Below are positions 8,676 through 17,829 of a DNA stretch of 64,000 bases, piece after piece. Location of the stretch: the NCBI GenBank assembly GCA_011620595.1, contig WOYX01000034.1, positions 20,056 through 84,055 of the forward strand, in the 5' to 3' direction. Under the pieces are notes generated by a model. The model saw nothing but the letters and a program-made list of their open reading frames with translations. It did no database searches and had not been told where the DNA came from. Position 1 is the first letter of the stretch, and each line of letters starts with the position of its first letter. Both the position numbers and the translations under genes were made by a program. This DNA comes from Bacteroidales bacterium (lineage in GTDB: Bacteria > Bacteroidota > Bacteroidia > Bacteroidales > VadinHA17).

Positions 8676-9806
8676 TCACAGTTCCGTCAGCAGTTCCGCA
8701 ATAATATTATCAGAGATCATCCTGCCCTGGTCTGTCAGGGCCAGGGTGTCTCTTTCCCTTTTCATCAGCCCGTAACGGATATATTTTCCTGACATGTTGA
8801 CAAGATAATCATGAAGCTCCTTGTCATAGCTATTTTCAACATGCGCCAGATCGATGCCCCATACCGTGCGAAGGGCAGTCATGATATACTCATTGAAGAG
8901 GGTAAGCCTGTCAAGCTCCTCGCGTTCAAAAGAGACCTTTCCCTCGTTTACCGACCTGATATACTCTTTGACGTCTGATACGTTCCACTGTCGCGATCTC
9001 CTGTCAAATGAATGTGCAGAGGGACCAAGGCCTATGTAGGGCACCTGCTTCCAGTAGGCCGAGTTGTGCTTTGAGATATATCCTTCAAGTGCAAAATTGG
9101 AAATCTCATAATGCAGAAAACCCTTCTCCCTCAGCAGGCTGATCAACAGCATGAACATCGAACTGCTGGTCTCCTCGTCTGTCTCGGTGAGCTTCCCCTT
9201 CTCCTTCAGGCGGTACAGGGGAGTTCCCTCCTCAATGGTAAGATGATAGGCTGAAATATGTGTCACCGGAAAAGTCAGAGTCTTCTCAATATCCTGCTTC
9301 AGATCTGCCGTGGTCATTTCCGGCATGCCATAGATAAGATCTGCAGAAACATTTTTTATTCCTTCACTGAACACTGCCTCCAGTGCTTCTGCCGATTGCC
9401 GGGCCGTGTGCCTTCTGCCCAGGTACTTCAGCCTTCCGTCATCCCAGGACTGAACTCCGACACTGATCCTGTTGACGCCAAGGGCCGCAAGGGAGCTGAT
9501 ATACCCTGCCCTGACATCATCAGGGTTTACTTCCATGGTTATCTCAGGATCACTGACAACGATGAAGTTCCTTCTCACCGCTGCCAGAATTTTTTCCGCC
9601 TGTGTCACGCTCAGCAGTGAAGGAGTGCCTCCCCCCAGGTATACGGTATCAACAGTTTCATTGTAGAGGTAGCCCGACCGTAATTCAGCCTCCCGGATGA
9701 TTGCCTCAACGAGAGCCTCCGTTTCACTGCAGTCAGTGACACTGTAAAAATCACAGTAACTGCAGAAACTCCTGCAGAATGGTATGTGGATATAGACGCC
9801 GGCCAT
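8676..9806 (-). CDS. hemW: Radical SAM heme chaperone HemW
   Basis: A 376-residue radical SAM protein. The cluster motif IPFCRSFCSYCDF (Cys at the CxxxCxxC spacing) is near residues 8-20, followed by the GGGTPS SAM-binding segment. The motif HNSAYW in the middle matches the HNxxYW signature that separates HemW from coproporphyrinogen dehydrogenase HemN. HemW binds heme and helps insert it into respiratory enzymes in the cytoplasm or at the membrane. The stop codon directly follows the stop of the convergent coiled-coil gene (8675/8676), leaving no spacer. The name HemN is often given to this family but is less likely here. Confidence 0.93.
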   Translation of the reverse strand: MAGVYIHIPFCRSFCSYCDFYSVTDCSETEALVEAIIREAELRSGYLYNETVDTVYLGGGTPSLLSVTQAEKILAAVRRNFIVVSDPEITMEVNPDDVRAGYISSLAALGVNRISVGVQSWDDGRLKYLGRRHTARQSAEALEAVFSEGIKNVSADLIYGMPEMTTADLKQDIEKTLTFPVTHISAYHLTIEEGTPLYRLKEKGKLTETDEETSSSMFMLLISLLREKGFLHYEISNFALEGYISKHNSAYWKQVPYIGLGPSAHSFDRRSRQWNVSDVKEYIRSVNEGKVSFEREELDRLTLFNEYIMTALRTVWGIDLAHVENSYDKELHDYLVNMSGKYIRYGLMKRERDTLALTDQGRMISDNIIAELLTEL

Positions 9807-9878
9807 GATAAATATATCCTCTAAAAATACGAAAGATTCAACATTAGTTTGCTATTTTCGCAATCTCATCACCCATAT

Positions 9879-10268
9879 ATGCTATATCGCATTATAAAAC
9901 AATATTATAAGAGCATTATCATTGGGTTGCTGATCACCTGGCTCAGTCTCTCCGGTAGCAAAACGATGGTTCCCGGACGAATGCTTGATATACCATATAT
10001 TGATAAGATAGGCCACTTTGCGATGTATGCCTTTTTTTCGGCCATTTTGCTTCTGGACTCATGCAGATGGCAGCTCAACCGCAGTTTCATATACCCCCTC
10101 ATCCTCATTCCGCTTCTCTTCGGAGCAATTATGGAGATCATGCAGATGACCCTGACCACATCGCGCAAGGCTGAGACTTTTGACCTGCTGGCCAATGTCG
10201 GGGGTGTGCTTACCGGTCTTTTGGCAGCCTATCTGACGAGAATGGTGCTGGCAAGATTCAGAGCCTGA
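9879..10268 (+). CDS. VanZ-like family membrane protein
   Basis: A small membrane protein of 129 residues with about four hydrophobic segments and the VanZ-type motif DKIGHFAMYAFFSAILL. The ATG at 9879 is preferred: an in-frame TTG at 9849 would only add ten residues of unlikely sequence. VanZ itself is linked to low-level teicoplanin resistance, but most bacterial VanZ-like proteins have no known role. The 3' end overlaps the convergent Rrf2 gene by 11 bp (10258-10268). Confidence 0.8.
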   Translation: MLYRIIKQYYKSIIIGLLITWLSLSGSKTMVPGRMLDIPYIDKIGHFAMYAFFSAILLLDSCRWQLNRSFIYPLILIPLLFGAIMEIMQMTLTTSRKAETFDLLANVGGVLTGLLAAYLTRMVLARFRA

Positions 10269-10698
10269 TCAAAGGATATTTTTTCAGTTGTGCTGCACAG
10301 GCTTCTATGCTCTTTGAGCTGAAAAACCTTTCCAGGCGTACCTTCTCTTTCCTGAGGTCATTGTGCAGAATACATACTCCCCTGTCAGGCTCATCAAAGT
10401 TGCATTTCTCCCCTGTTATGTAACAGCTGTCAAAGAAATCCCTTCCGTCAATAGCATCTATTATATCCATCAGGGTAAGATCAGAGGCCGGAACCATCAG
10501 ATAAAATCCGCCGTGTGGACCTTTCGATGAATGAAGTATCTTTTTCTTTGAAAGTATCTGAAGGATCTTGGCGAGATAGGGCTGCGGGATATTCAGCTTT
10601 TCAGCTATCTCCCTGAGTCCGGTATTATACTTCTGTTCGGGTTTTGACGCAATGAAAATCACCGCCCTGATGCCGTATTTGCATGTTGCTGATAACAT
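10258..10698 (-). CDS. Rrf2 family transcriptional regulator with three-cysteine motif
   Basis: A 146-residue winged-helix protein of the Rrf2/IscR family: the N-terminus MLSATCKYGIRAVIFIAS is typical, a DNA-recognition helix lies near residues 37-60 (IPQPYLAKILQILSKKKIL), and GPHGGFYL is the wing. Cys92, Cys99 and Cys109 are placed much as the three Fe-S ligands of IscR, so a redox- or Fe-S-sensing repressor is plausible. No isc or suf genes are near. Its ATG begins right after the rpiB stop codon, so the two are translationally coupled. Confidence 0.85.
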   Translation of the reverse strand: MLSATCKYGIRAVIFIASKPEQKYNTGLREIAEKLNIPQPYLAKILQILSKKKILHSSKGPHGGFYLMVPASDLTLMDIIDAIDGRDFFDSCYITGEKCNFDEPDRGVCILHNDLRKEKVRLERFFSSKSIEACAAQLKKYPLIRL

Positions 10699-11139
10699 CT
10701 AGCGGTCTCTTATCGGTATCTTGTCAATCCTTCTCCTGTGCCGGCCTTCCTCAAAATCAGTTGTCAGAAAAGCCTTCAAGATCACTATCGCCTCAGCCTC
10801 CTTCAGGAACCGCCCGGGCAGTGAACATACGTTGGCATCATTGTGTGCCCTTGCAAGCTTGCTGATTTCCTCGCACCAGCAGACCGCCGATCTTATTTTC
10901 TGATGCTTGTTGGTAGTCATGTTTATGCCGTTGCCCGAACCACATATTGTAATACCGAACCTGAAGTCGCCCTTCTCCACTGCCTCTGCCAGCGGATGAC
11001 CAAAATCGGGATAATCAACGCTGTCTTCAGAAAAACAGCCTATATCCTTTACTTCATACCTGTTTGAAATAAGCCACAAGACGAGCTTCTCCTTAAGCCT
11101 GAAACCGGCATGATCTGAGGCAATTATGATTTTTTCCAA
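10699..11139 (-). CDS. rpiB: Ribose 5-phosphate isomerase B
   Basis: A 146-residue LacAB/RpiB protein that interconverts ribose 5-phosphate and ribulose 5-phosphate in the pentose phosphate pathway. The start IIIASDHAGFRLKEKL is the phosphate-binding region, and CGSGNGINM carries the catalytic Cys and anion hole; AHNDANV follows. The start codon is TTG at 11139: a -7 element at 11160-11167 puts the transcript start only about 15 bases upstream, no ATG is available, and the protein begins exactly where the family does. First gene of a two-gene operon with the Rrf2 regulator. Confidence 0.93.
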   Translation of the reverse strand: MEKIIIASDHAGFRLKEKLVLWLISNRYEVKDIGCFSEDSVDYPDFGHPLAEAVEKGDFRFGITICGSGNGINMTTNKHQKIRSAVCWCEEISKLARAHNDANVCSLPGRFLKEAEAIVILKAFLTTDFEEGRHRRRIDKIPIRDR

Positions 11140-11159
11140 AACGCCCTTATATTTTTATA

Positions 11160-11167
11160 CAAATATA
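11160..11167 (-). promoter_or_regulatory. -7 element for rpiB
   Basis: On the minus strand this reads TATATTTG, a match to TAnnTTTG, 20 bp before the TTG start of rpiB. It supports the TTG start by leaving almost no room for a longer protein. Confidence 0.6.
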
Positions 11168-11586
11168 GTCCTGTAATCAATACCAGAAAAAAAAACATAA
11201 CCGCTTTAATATGTTAATAACATGTAACCACCGATTTAATTTTTTGTTCATTTTTTTCATTGACCCGGCAAGTTTCCTCCATATGTATTTTTTTTCTTTT
11301 TACAAAAACATTTTCTTATTCCGGCGGAGTTATATTTCAACCTCCGGTCAACAGCATGAGAGCGATCTTTTGTTAACTTTCACTGTCAACAAAATCGTCG
11401 TAACAACTGTTAATTGGAAGGCTAAATGTCTATCTTTCAAATAAGGTATGTTTTTTGATGTGTTAACAAGCTGTTATTAATCTTTTAACCGCCATTTTTA
11501 CAAAAAGAATCGTAAAATTGTTTGAACAGAATTAACAGCATATAATAACCATCATCTATAAAATTTTTTAAAAAATAATATAAAAT
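11168..11586 (+). other. AT-rich intergenic region upstream of nadA
   Basis: About 420 bases without a credible gene. The sequence is very rich in A and T, with several TTAAC/GTTAA words (for example near 11214, 11371, 11408, 11461 and 11486) that could be operator half-sites or simply reflect composition. The nadA promoter should lie here, but I found no clean TAnnTTTG match. I saw no recognisable RNA. Confidence 0.5.
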
Positions 11587-12534
11587 ATGATTGTTGATAA
11601 AGATATCGCAGGCAGGATTGAAGAGCTCAAAAAGGAGAAAAATGCTGTAATACTGGCACATTACTATCAGACGTCTGACATTCAGGATATCGCCGATTTC
11701 ATCGGAGACAGCCTGGCGCTTTCACAGAAGGCAGCAGAGACTGACGCTGATATGATAGTCTTTGCAGGAGTAAAGTTCATGGCTGAGACTGCAAAGATAC
11801 TTTCTCCGGAGAAGAAAGTCATTATACCGGATATGATGGCAGGATGCTCATTGGCAGACTCATGCAAGAGGGAGGATTTTGAAAAGTTCATCAGGGAAAA
11901 TCCCGGAAGAACGGTAATTACCTATGTTAACACCACAGCTGACATAAAGGCCGTAAGTGATATTGCATGCACCTCTTCAAATGCCAGGCAGATAATAGAA
12001 TCCCTGCCTGAAGATGAGAAGATAATATTCGGGCCGGACCGAAACCTGGGTAACTATATAAAGAGTCTGACGGGAAGGGATATACTTGTGTGGGACGGTG
12101 CCTGTCATGTCCACGAGCAGTTTTCACTGGAGGCCATCGTGAAACTGAAACGGGAAAAAGGTGATGCAAAAATAATTGCTCATCCTGAATGTGAGTTGCC
12201 GGTAAGGCTTGTGGCAGATTACATAGGTTCAACATCCGGACTTCTCTCTTTTATAAAGAAAGATCCCGGAAAAACTTTTATTGTTGCCACGGAACCGGGC
12301 ATCATCTATCAGATGAGGAAAGCAAGGCCGGAGAAGAATTTTATACCGGCACCGCCGAAAGATTCAACCTGCGGGTGCAGTGAATGCAATTTCATGAAGC
12401 TTATTACTCTTGAAAAGATATATAAATCGCTTAAATTTGAGGAGCCGGAAATAATTGTTGACCCGTTGATAGCAAAACAGGCCGTAGTACCAATCAAGAG
12501 AATGCTTGAGATATCGGCGAAACTTGGCTTATAA
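11587..12534 (+). CDS. nadA: Quinolinate synthase
   Basis: A 315-residue NadA, which condenses iminoaspartate with dihydroxyacetone phosphate to quinolinate in de novo NAD synthesis. The N-terminal AHYYQTSDIQDIADFIGDS is the family signature. The Fe-S ligand cysteines appear in the three expected places: GCSLADSC (about residue 84), the ACTSSNA/GACHVHEQF region and the C-terminal STCGCSECN near residue 260. No nadB or nadC is next to it. It is followed after one base by the ATG of the MORN-repeat gene, suggesting co-transcription. Confidence 0.95.
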   Translation: MIVDKDIAGRIEELKKEKNAVILAHYYQTSDIQDIADFIGDSLALSQKAAETDADMIVFAGVKFMAETAKILSPEKKVIIPDMMAGCSLADSCKREDFEKFIRENPGRTVITYVNTTADIKAVSDIACTSSNARQIIESLPEDEKIIFGPDRNLGNYIKSLTGRDILVWDGACHVHEQFSLEAIVKLKREKGDAKIIAHPECELPVRLVADYIGSTSGLLSFIKKDPGKTFIVATEPGIIYQMRKARPEKNFIPAPPKDSTCGCSECNFMKLITLEKIYKSLKFEEPEIIVDPLIAKQAVVPIKRMLEISAKLGL

Positions 12535-12535
12535 G

Positions 12536-14086
12536 ATGAAGAAACTTTTTCTGATCATGCTGGTTTTTATTCCTTTTGCCATGTCTGCTCAGCAAAACAG
12601 GGAGCTTAATGATGGCTATCATCAGTTTACTTATCCTAACGGAAATATCTCAAGCGAAGGTTTTATAAGGAACGGCAAGCCTGACGGATACTGGAAAGGT
12701 TATTATGTCACAGGAGTTCTTAAGTCCGAAGGCAAAAGAACCAGTTTTCTCCTTGACAGCATCTGGATCTTCTATGATCAGGCAGGAGACACGACGGAAA
12801 AGATCAGTTACCTGCTGGGAAAGAGAAACGGATATTACCTCAGGTATAAAAAAGACCCGGTACACGGACTTTACGTACACACTTCAGAACTGTATGCCGG
12901 CGACAAAAAGGAGGGTGTGGCACGAATTTTCTATCCTGACGGGAAGATAAGACAGACCATACCGTATGTCAATGGAAAGAAAGACGGGCTGTCACGTGAG
13001 TATGACAGAGATGGTAAAATAATAACCCTGCTGGAATACAACAACGACTTTCTTATCAGCAGGGAGAGAATAAACCAGACTGACGCAGCCGGACTAAAAC
13101 AGGGTGAATGGCTGGAATTCTATCCTGGCGGCGCAATAAAAACGGAGAGAAATTACCGTAACGACCTGCTTCACGGCTATTACAAGGAATATGACGAAAG
13201 GGGAAGGCTGCTGGTCACACTGCTGTATGACAACGGCAAGGTCACCGGTAGTGAGATTGACAACAGTGCAGAGATTAATATAGAGAACCGTTATGACGAA
13301 TCGGGAAAGCTGATCTATTCAGGTCCGTTCAAGGAGGGTATACCGGTGGGGATACACCGCGAGTACAACAGCGACGGAACAGTCAGGATTGCAAAAATCT
13401 ACAATGATAACGGCGTCCTGATATCTGAAGGAATCGTTGACGATGAGGGAAACAGGAATGGTCCGTGGAAGGATTTTTACCCTGACGGAACATTGATGGC
13501 GGAGGGGGCATATGTCAACAGCAGGCGCAGCGGAGCATGGAAATTCTATAATGCATCCGGAAGGCTTGAGCAGGCAGGATATTACAATAACGGCCGCATT
13601 GACGGAACATGGCGCTGGTATTATCCGGAGGGAGAGCTGCTGAGGGAGGAGGATTACTACCAGGGCAGAAGGGACGGTCAGTATACGGAGTATACACGCA
13701 CCGGCGGGATAATAGCACAGGGAGCTTACGCTGACGGTGAGAGAAACGGGAAATGGATATTCAAAACAGGAGACAATACAGAAGAAGGAAACTATCTTCT
13801 TGGGCTTCGCGACGGTGAATGGAAGGCATATTATCCGAATGAAAAACTCAGATTTCGCGGAGAATACAGGCAGGGTAACCCCGTTGGCCACCATACAGTC
13901 TGGTATGAAAGCGGAAGGATCAGGGAGGACCGCTATTACAGGAACGGCCTAAGAACACGCACATGGAAGAAATACAGTGAGGAGGGCGATGTCATTCTCT
14001 CGGTCACCTACCGTGATGATGTGGAGACAAGCATCAACGGCGTGGCTGTCAATCTGCCCGAGAGCAGCGTCAGACGCATTAAATAG
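12536..14086 (+). CDS. Secreted MORN-repeat (YwqK-like) protein
   Basis: A 516-residue protein with a signal peptide (MKKLFLIMLVFIPFAMSAQQ). The rest is about fifteen imperfect repeats of roughly 23 residues with the MORN_2 core (Y..G....G.W..Y...G.L..E), for example GAYVNSRRSGAWKFYNASGR. The ATG at 12536 is chosen over an upstream GTG-type start inside nadA because it gives the signal peptide directly. Annotation pipelines often label these proteins YwqK-family antitoxins, but the repeat only implies a beta-sheet scaffold and there is no toxin gene nearby. Likely periplasmic or surface; function unknown. Confidence 0.85.
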   Translation: MKKLFLIMLVFIPFAMSAQQNRELNDGYHQFTYPNGNISSEGFIRNGKPDGYWKGYYVTGVLKSEGKRTSFLLDSIWIFYDQAGDTTEKISYLLGKRNGYYLRYKKDPVHGLYVHTSELYAGDKKEGVARIFYPDGKIRQTIPYVNGKKDGLSREYDRDGKIITLLEYNNDFLISRERINQTDAAGLKQGEWLEFYPGGAIKTERNYRNDLLHGYYKEYDERGRLLVTLLYDNGKVTGSEIDNSAEINIENRYDESGKLIYSGPFKEGIPVGIHREYNSDGTVRIAKIYNDNGVLISEGIVDDEGNRNGPWKDFYPDGTLMAEGAYVNSRRSGAWKFYNASGRLEQAGYYNNGRIDGTWRWYYPEGELLREEDYYQGRRDGQYTEYTRTGGIIAQGAYADGERNGKWIFKTGDNTEEGNYLLGLRDGEWKAYYPNEKLRFRGEYRQGNPVGHHTVWYESGRIREDRYYRNGLRTRTWKKYSEEGDVILSVTYRDDVETSINGVAVNLPESSVRRIK

Positions 14087-14095
14087 CTTCGGACA

Positions 14096-15115
14096 ATGAG
14101 CGAACAGTTCAACCTGAGAAAAGAGATAACCCTTGCCGGCGATGCGGAACTGGAGAAGCAGCTGCGTCCGCTCAGCTTTGAAGACTTCCGTGGCCAGCAG
14201 CGTATCACGGATAACCTTAATGTTTTTGTCACCGCAGCACTGCAGAGAGGCGAGGCTCTTGACCATGTGCTTCTGCACGGGCCTCCAGGACTGGGAAAAA
14301 CCACCCTGGCCACCATCATCTCCAATGAAATGAAGGTTAAACTGAGAGTTACTTCGGGCCCTGTGCTCGACAAACCGGGAGACCTGGCGGGACTGCTTAC
14401 CAGCCTCGATGAGGGGGATGTTCTGTTCATCGATGAGATACACCGGCTCAGCCCCGTGGTTGAAGAGTACCTATACTCGGCTATGGAGGACTACCAGATT
14501 GATATCATGATCGACAAGGGACCGGGTGCCCGCTCCGTACAGCTGAAGCTCAATCCTTTTACACTCATAGGGGCCACCACCCGCTCTGGTCTGCTCACCA
14601 GCCCGCTCAGAGCCCGGTTCGGCATCAAGTTCCACCTGGAATATTATGATACTCCCATCCTGAAAGGAATAGTGAAGAGATCGGCAGGAATACTAAACAT
14701 AATCATTGATGATATTGCTGCCCTGGAGATAGCCTCACGCAGCAGGGGAACGCCAAGGATAGCCAATTCACTGCTGCGGCGGGTACGTGATTTTGCCCAG
14801 GTGAAGGGTACCGGCGCCATAGACCTGGAGATAACGCGCTACAGCCTCGAGGCCCTGAATATTGACAAGCACGGCCTTGACGAGATGGATAACCGCATAC
14901 TTAAAACCATCATTGAAAAGTTCAGGGGCGGACCGGTGGGGTTGAACAACATTGCCACAGCCGTGGGAGAAGAGAGCGGAACCATTGAGGAGGTTTATGA
15001 GCCTTTTCTTATCAAGGAGGGCTATATAAAGAGAACGCCACGGGGACGGGAAGCTACAGAAACTGCATACAGACATCTGGGACTGGTGCCCGGAAGTGAC
15101 GGAAGTCTATTCTGA
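14096..15115 (+). CDS. ruvB: Holliday junction branch migration helicase RuvB
   Basis: A 339-residue AAA+ ATPase. The Walker A motif [11 protein letters not shown] is near residues 61-71, Walker B DEIHR near 115, sensor 1 GATTRSG near 160 and a C-terminal winged helix ([17 protein letters not shown]) binds DNA. RuvB drives branch migration with RuvA and RuvC during recombination repair; ruvA and ruvC are not in the window. It lies 9 bp after the MORN gene. Confidence 0.97.
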   Translation: MSEQFNLRKEITLAGDAELEKQLRPLSFEDFRGQQRITDNLNVFVTAALQRGEALDHVLLHGPPGLGKTTLATIISNEMKVKLRVTSGPVLDKPGDLAGLLTSLDEGDVLFIDEIHRLSPVVEEYLYSAMEDYQIDIMIDKGPGARSVQLKLNPFTLIGATTRSGLLTSPLRARFGIKFHLEYYDTPILKGIVKRSAGILNIIIDDIAALEIASRSRGTPRIANSLLRRVRDFAQVKGTGAIDLEITRYSLEALNIDKHGLDEMDNRILKTIIEKFRGGPVGLNNIATAVGEESGTIEEVYEPFLIKEGYIKRTPRGREATETAYRHLGLVPGSDGSLF

Positions 15116-15173
15116 GACAGCAGAGCCGGGAAGAGAGGTTAACACACTTATCAGGAGTGCGGGGCCCGGGAAA

Positions 15174-15875
15174 CTAAGAACTCACCTTTTCAAGACCCTT
15201 GAGGTCAATGATCTTTATTTTTCTGCCGCTGAGCTCTATAAGCCTGTCGCTCTTGAATTCAGAAAGAAGGCGTATTACCGATTCTGTGGCAGTGCCAACG
15301 ATGTTGGCCAGCTCTTCACGTGTAAGAGATATGCGGAGGAATTTCTGCTCGTCAAGACCGAAATCGCCCACGAGCTTCATCAGTACCTCTGCAACCCTCT
15401 CACGCACAGTCTTCTGGGCTATGTCGGTAATATAGGAGTTGGCCTCGGCCAGTTCATGGCAGGTGAGCTTGACCACCTCGAAGGCGAAGGCAGGATTCGT
15501 TTTCACAAACTGTATCAGCAGTTCCGAGGGTATGAAGCAGACCTGACTGTCTTCGATTACCTTGGCCGAGGTGCACGCCGGTTCGTTGCTCAACACTGAC
15601 CGGTAGGCAATAATTTCGCCGCGACGGGCAAAACGGATTATCTGTTCCTTGCCGTCAACGCCGGTCTTGAAAACCTTGATAATACCTGAGTTGATGCAGA
15701 AGAAACCGCTTATCCGGTTGCCCTCGTGATACAGTATGTCACCCCTTTTGTAGCGCCTGAAATCCTTCTCAAAATTCAGTCTGTCAGTCTCATCACGGGT
15801 CAGAAAACGAAAGACGGAGTTTGTTTCAAACGCGCATTTTTCACATAAAGCCATAGATAAGTCATGCTGTTTCAT
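15174..15875 (-). CDS. Crp/Fnr family transcriptional regulator
   Basis: A 233-residue regulator with a cNMP-binding-like beta roll (about 25-145) and a C-terminal helix-turn-helix (about 165-225; LTREELANIVGTATESVIRLLSEF). An N-terminal CEKC pair follows Met8. The roll lacks the Arg/Ser cAMP-binding set that I would expect for a true CRP, so another ligand or redox signal is likely. An ATG at 15854 (MALCEKC) is an alternative start. It is not clearly in an operon; pheS lies 46 bp upstream on the same strand. Confidence 0.85.
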   Translation of the reverse strand: MKQHDLSMALCEKCAFETNSVFRFLTRDETDRLNFEKDFRRYKRGDILYHEGNRISGFFCINSGIIKVFKTGVDGKEQIIRFARRGEIIAYRSVLSNEPACTSAKVIEDSQVCFIPSELLIQFVKTNPAFAFEVVKLTCHELAEANSYITDIAQKTVRERVAEVLMKLVGDFGLDEQKFLRISLTREELANIVGTATESVIRLLSEFKSDRLIELSGRKIKIIDLKGLEKVSS

Positions 15876-15921
15876 AACTCAGGAGGTTAAGATGACAAAG
15901 GTGAGTATTAATTAATGAAAA

Positions 15922-16965
15922 TCATAGAATTTCAGAACGGAACTGATTAAGAAACCGTATATCGTTTTCAAAGTAGAGACGAAGATCATTGACGCCGTAT
16001 TTGAGCATGGCGGCGCGTTCAATTCCCATACCGAAAGCATATCCGGAATATTTGACGGAGTCAATGCCGCATGCTTCGAGAACATTGGGATCAACCATAC
16101 CGCAGCCCAGCAGCTCGAGCCATCCTGTACCCTTGCACACCCCGCATCCCTTTCCTCCGCACAGATTGCAGTTTATATCCATCTCTGCCGAAGGTTCGGT
16201 GAAGGGAAAAAATGAGGGTCGGAGCCTTATTCGCACATCCTTGCCGAAGAGTTCCACGGCAAAGTAGAGAAGTGTCTGCCTGAGATCGGCAAAAGAGACG
16301 TTCTCGGCTACATAGAGACCCTCAACCTGGTGGAAGATGCAGTGGGCACGCGCTGAGATAGCCTCATTACGAAAGACCCTGCCCGGAGAGATGGTCCTGA
16401 TGGGAGGCTGCTCTCTCTCCATCACGCGTACCTGTACAGAGGAGGTGTGCGTGCGCAGCAGCACATCATCGGGATGAGACTCCACACCTGAACTCTTCCT
16501 GATAAAGAAGGTATCCTGCATATCGCGCGCCGGATGATCGCTGGCAAAATTGAGCATGGTGAAGACATGATTGTCATCCTCTATCTCCGGCCCCTCGGAA
16601 ACAGTGAATCCTATACGGCTGAAGATGTCAATTATGTGGTTGCGGACAATGGATATGGGATGGCGTGTGCCCGCATTGAATGGCCAGGCAGGGCGGGTAA
16701 GGTCAGTTTCTGAAGTGACAGTCTCGGCAACAGAGATACGCTCTTTGTGTTCATGGTACTTGTCCGTCGCCAGCTGCTTCAGCTCATTCAGAAGCCTCCC
16801 TGTCTCCCTCTTCTCTTCAGGAGGCACATTTCTGAATCCCTCAAAAAGCAAAGAAATACTTCCCTTCTTGCTGAGGTAGGCTATCCTGAACTGCTCAAGC
16901 AGATCAGCATCCGTGATCTGAAAATCCTCAATCTCTCTTTTTAATTCTGCAATCCTGCCAATCAT
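15922..16965 (-). CDS. pheS: Phenylalanyl-tRNA synthetase alpha subunit
   Basis: A 347-residue class II synthetase subunit. A coiled-coil N-terminal arm (about 1-85) binds tRNA. Class II motif 2 is seen in GRVFRNEAISARAHCIFHQV and motif 3 in GFAF-type GYAFGMGIERAAMLKYGV. A cysteine-rich insert (CNLCGGKGCGVCKGTGW) before LGCGMVDPNVL is the zinc-ribbon-like form seen in many PheS. The ATG at 16965 is chosen over a TTG at 16977. The beta subunit gene pheT is not in the window. Confidence 0.95.
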   Translation of the reverse strand: MIGRIAELKREIEDFQITDADLLEQFRIAYLSKKGSISLLFEGFRNVPPEEKRETGRLLNELKQLATDKYHEHKERISVAETVTSETDLTRPAWPFNAGTRHPISIVRNHIIDIFSRIGFTVSEGPEIEDDNHVFTMLNFASDHPARDMQDTFFIRKSSGVESHPDDVLLRTHTSSVQVRVMEREQPPIRTISPGRVFRNEAISARAHCIFHQVEGLYVAENVSFADLRQTLLYFAVELFGKDVRIRLRPSFFPFTEPSAEMDINCNLCGGKGCGVCKGTGWLELLGCGMVDPNVLEACGIDSVKYSGYAFGMGIERAAMLKYGVNDLRLYFENDIRFLNQFRSEIL

Positions 16966-16979
16966 CTGCGAAGTCAATC

Positions 16980-17777
16980 TTATTTAATTATTCTCACCTT
17001 TATTATCCTGATATCATTTACGGGCCTGTCATTCATGTCGGTAGCCGTGGAGGCAATTGCATCAACCACTTCCATTCCTTTCAGAACCTCGCCGAAGACG
17101 GTATAGGCACCGTCAAGGAAAGGTGTTCCGCCTACGGTTTTATAAGCGTTGATGTGATCTTCCGGCATGGCATAGGGGCCTTCAGCCTCCATCGCCTCAT
17201 AGGCTCTGACAATGGCATTCTGCTGAATGATATCCTCAGACATGGCGGTATCGGCATGCAGAGCCTCCCGGCGCAAATCACCCAGTGCCTTGTTGTACAG
17301 ATACTGCCGGCGATTGTACTCGATACGCTGGATGATATTGGCCAGCTCCCCATCGTTGTAAACCTTTCCCTGGACAATGTAGAACTGTGTTCCGGATGAA
17401 TTGCGTTCAGGATTCACATCATCGCCCATACGGGCTGCAGCCACGGCTCCTCTTTTGTGAAAGAGAGAGTCGTTGATCTCCGCCGGTATGGTGTAATCAT
17501 CATTCAGAATGGCCGTATCCTGTTTTGTTGAACCGTCACCGGTCTGTATCATGAATTCTTTGATAACCCTGTGGAATGAGACACCGTCATAGAAGCCGCT
17601 CTCGACAAGCTTTATGAAGTTGTCACGGTGCATGGGTGTAAGGTCAGACAGGGAGATAAGTATATCTCCCTCGGTAGTTTTTATCTCGGCGCGTACGCCG
17701 GAGCCGCTGCCTGATGTGCAGCCGGCCAGCAACACTACTGCTGCAAGCGGTAACAAGATGCGTAAGGAACTCCTCAT
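16980..17777 (-). CDS. Lipoprotein peptidyl-prolyl isomerase (cyclophilin type)
   Basis: A 265-residue cyclophilin with a lipoprotein signal (MRSSLRILLPLAAVVLLAGC, Cys20 as the lipid site), so it acts in the envelope. The active-site block FHRVIKEFMIQTGD is intact, as is SSGTQFYIVQGK. Between that block and GGTPFLDGAYTVFGEV lies a helical insert of some 60 residues absent from standard cyclophilins. The ATG at 17777 is chosen because it starts the signal peptide; longer readings add 30 residues of unlikely sequence. It is divergent from the flippase gene with a shared promoter region. Confidence 0.9.
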   Translation of the reverse strand: MRSSLRILLPLAAVVLLAGCTSGSGSGVRAEIKTTEGDILISLSDLTPMHRDNFIKLVESGFYDGVSFHRVIKEFMIQTGDGSTKQDTAILNDDYTIPAEINDSLFHKRGAVAAARMGDDVNPERNSSGTQFYIVQGKVYNDGELANIIQRIEYNRRQYLYNKALGDLRREALHADTAMSEDIIQQNAIVRAYEAMEAEGPYAMPEDHINAYKTVGGTPFLDGAYTVFGEVLKGMEVVDAIASTATDMNDRPVNDIRIIKVRIIK

Positions 17778-17798
17778 TTTCTTATTATTTACGAATGA

Positions 17799-17806
17799 CA
17801 AAGATA
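17799..17806 (-). promoter_or_regulatory. -7 element for the cyclophilin gene
   Basis: Minus-strand TATCTTTG matches TAnnTTTG, 21 bp before the ATG at 17777. It directly abuts the plus-strand element at 17807-17814. Confidence 0.6.
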
Positions 17807-17814
17807 TATATTTG
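17807..17814 (+). promoter_or_regulatory. -7 element for the flippase operon
   Basis: TATATTTG matches TAnnTTTG, 15 bp before the ATG at 17830. It shares a boundary with the minus-strand element, forming a nearly symmetrical back-to-back promoter pair. Confidence 0.6.
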
Positions 17815-17829
17815 CAGTAAGAGTTAAGC

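Noticed and set aside
12989-12996. TCACGTGA in the MORN-repeat gene as a parS site
   Set aside because: Only the 8-base centre is symmetrical; the outer GTT/AAC arms are missing, and it is in coding sequence.
12536-14086. YwqK antitoxin of a toxin-antitoxin pair
   Set aside because: The name comes from automatic annotation of MORN repeats. The protein is 516 residues, secreted, and has no toxin gene beside it.
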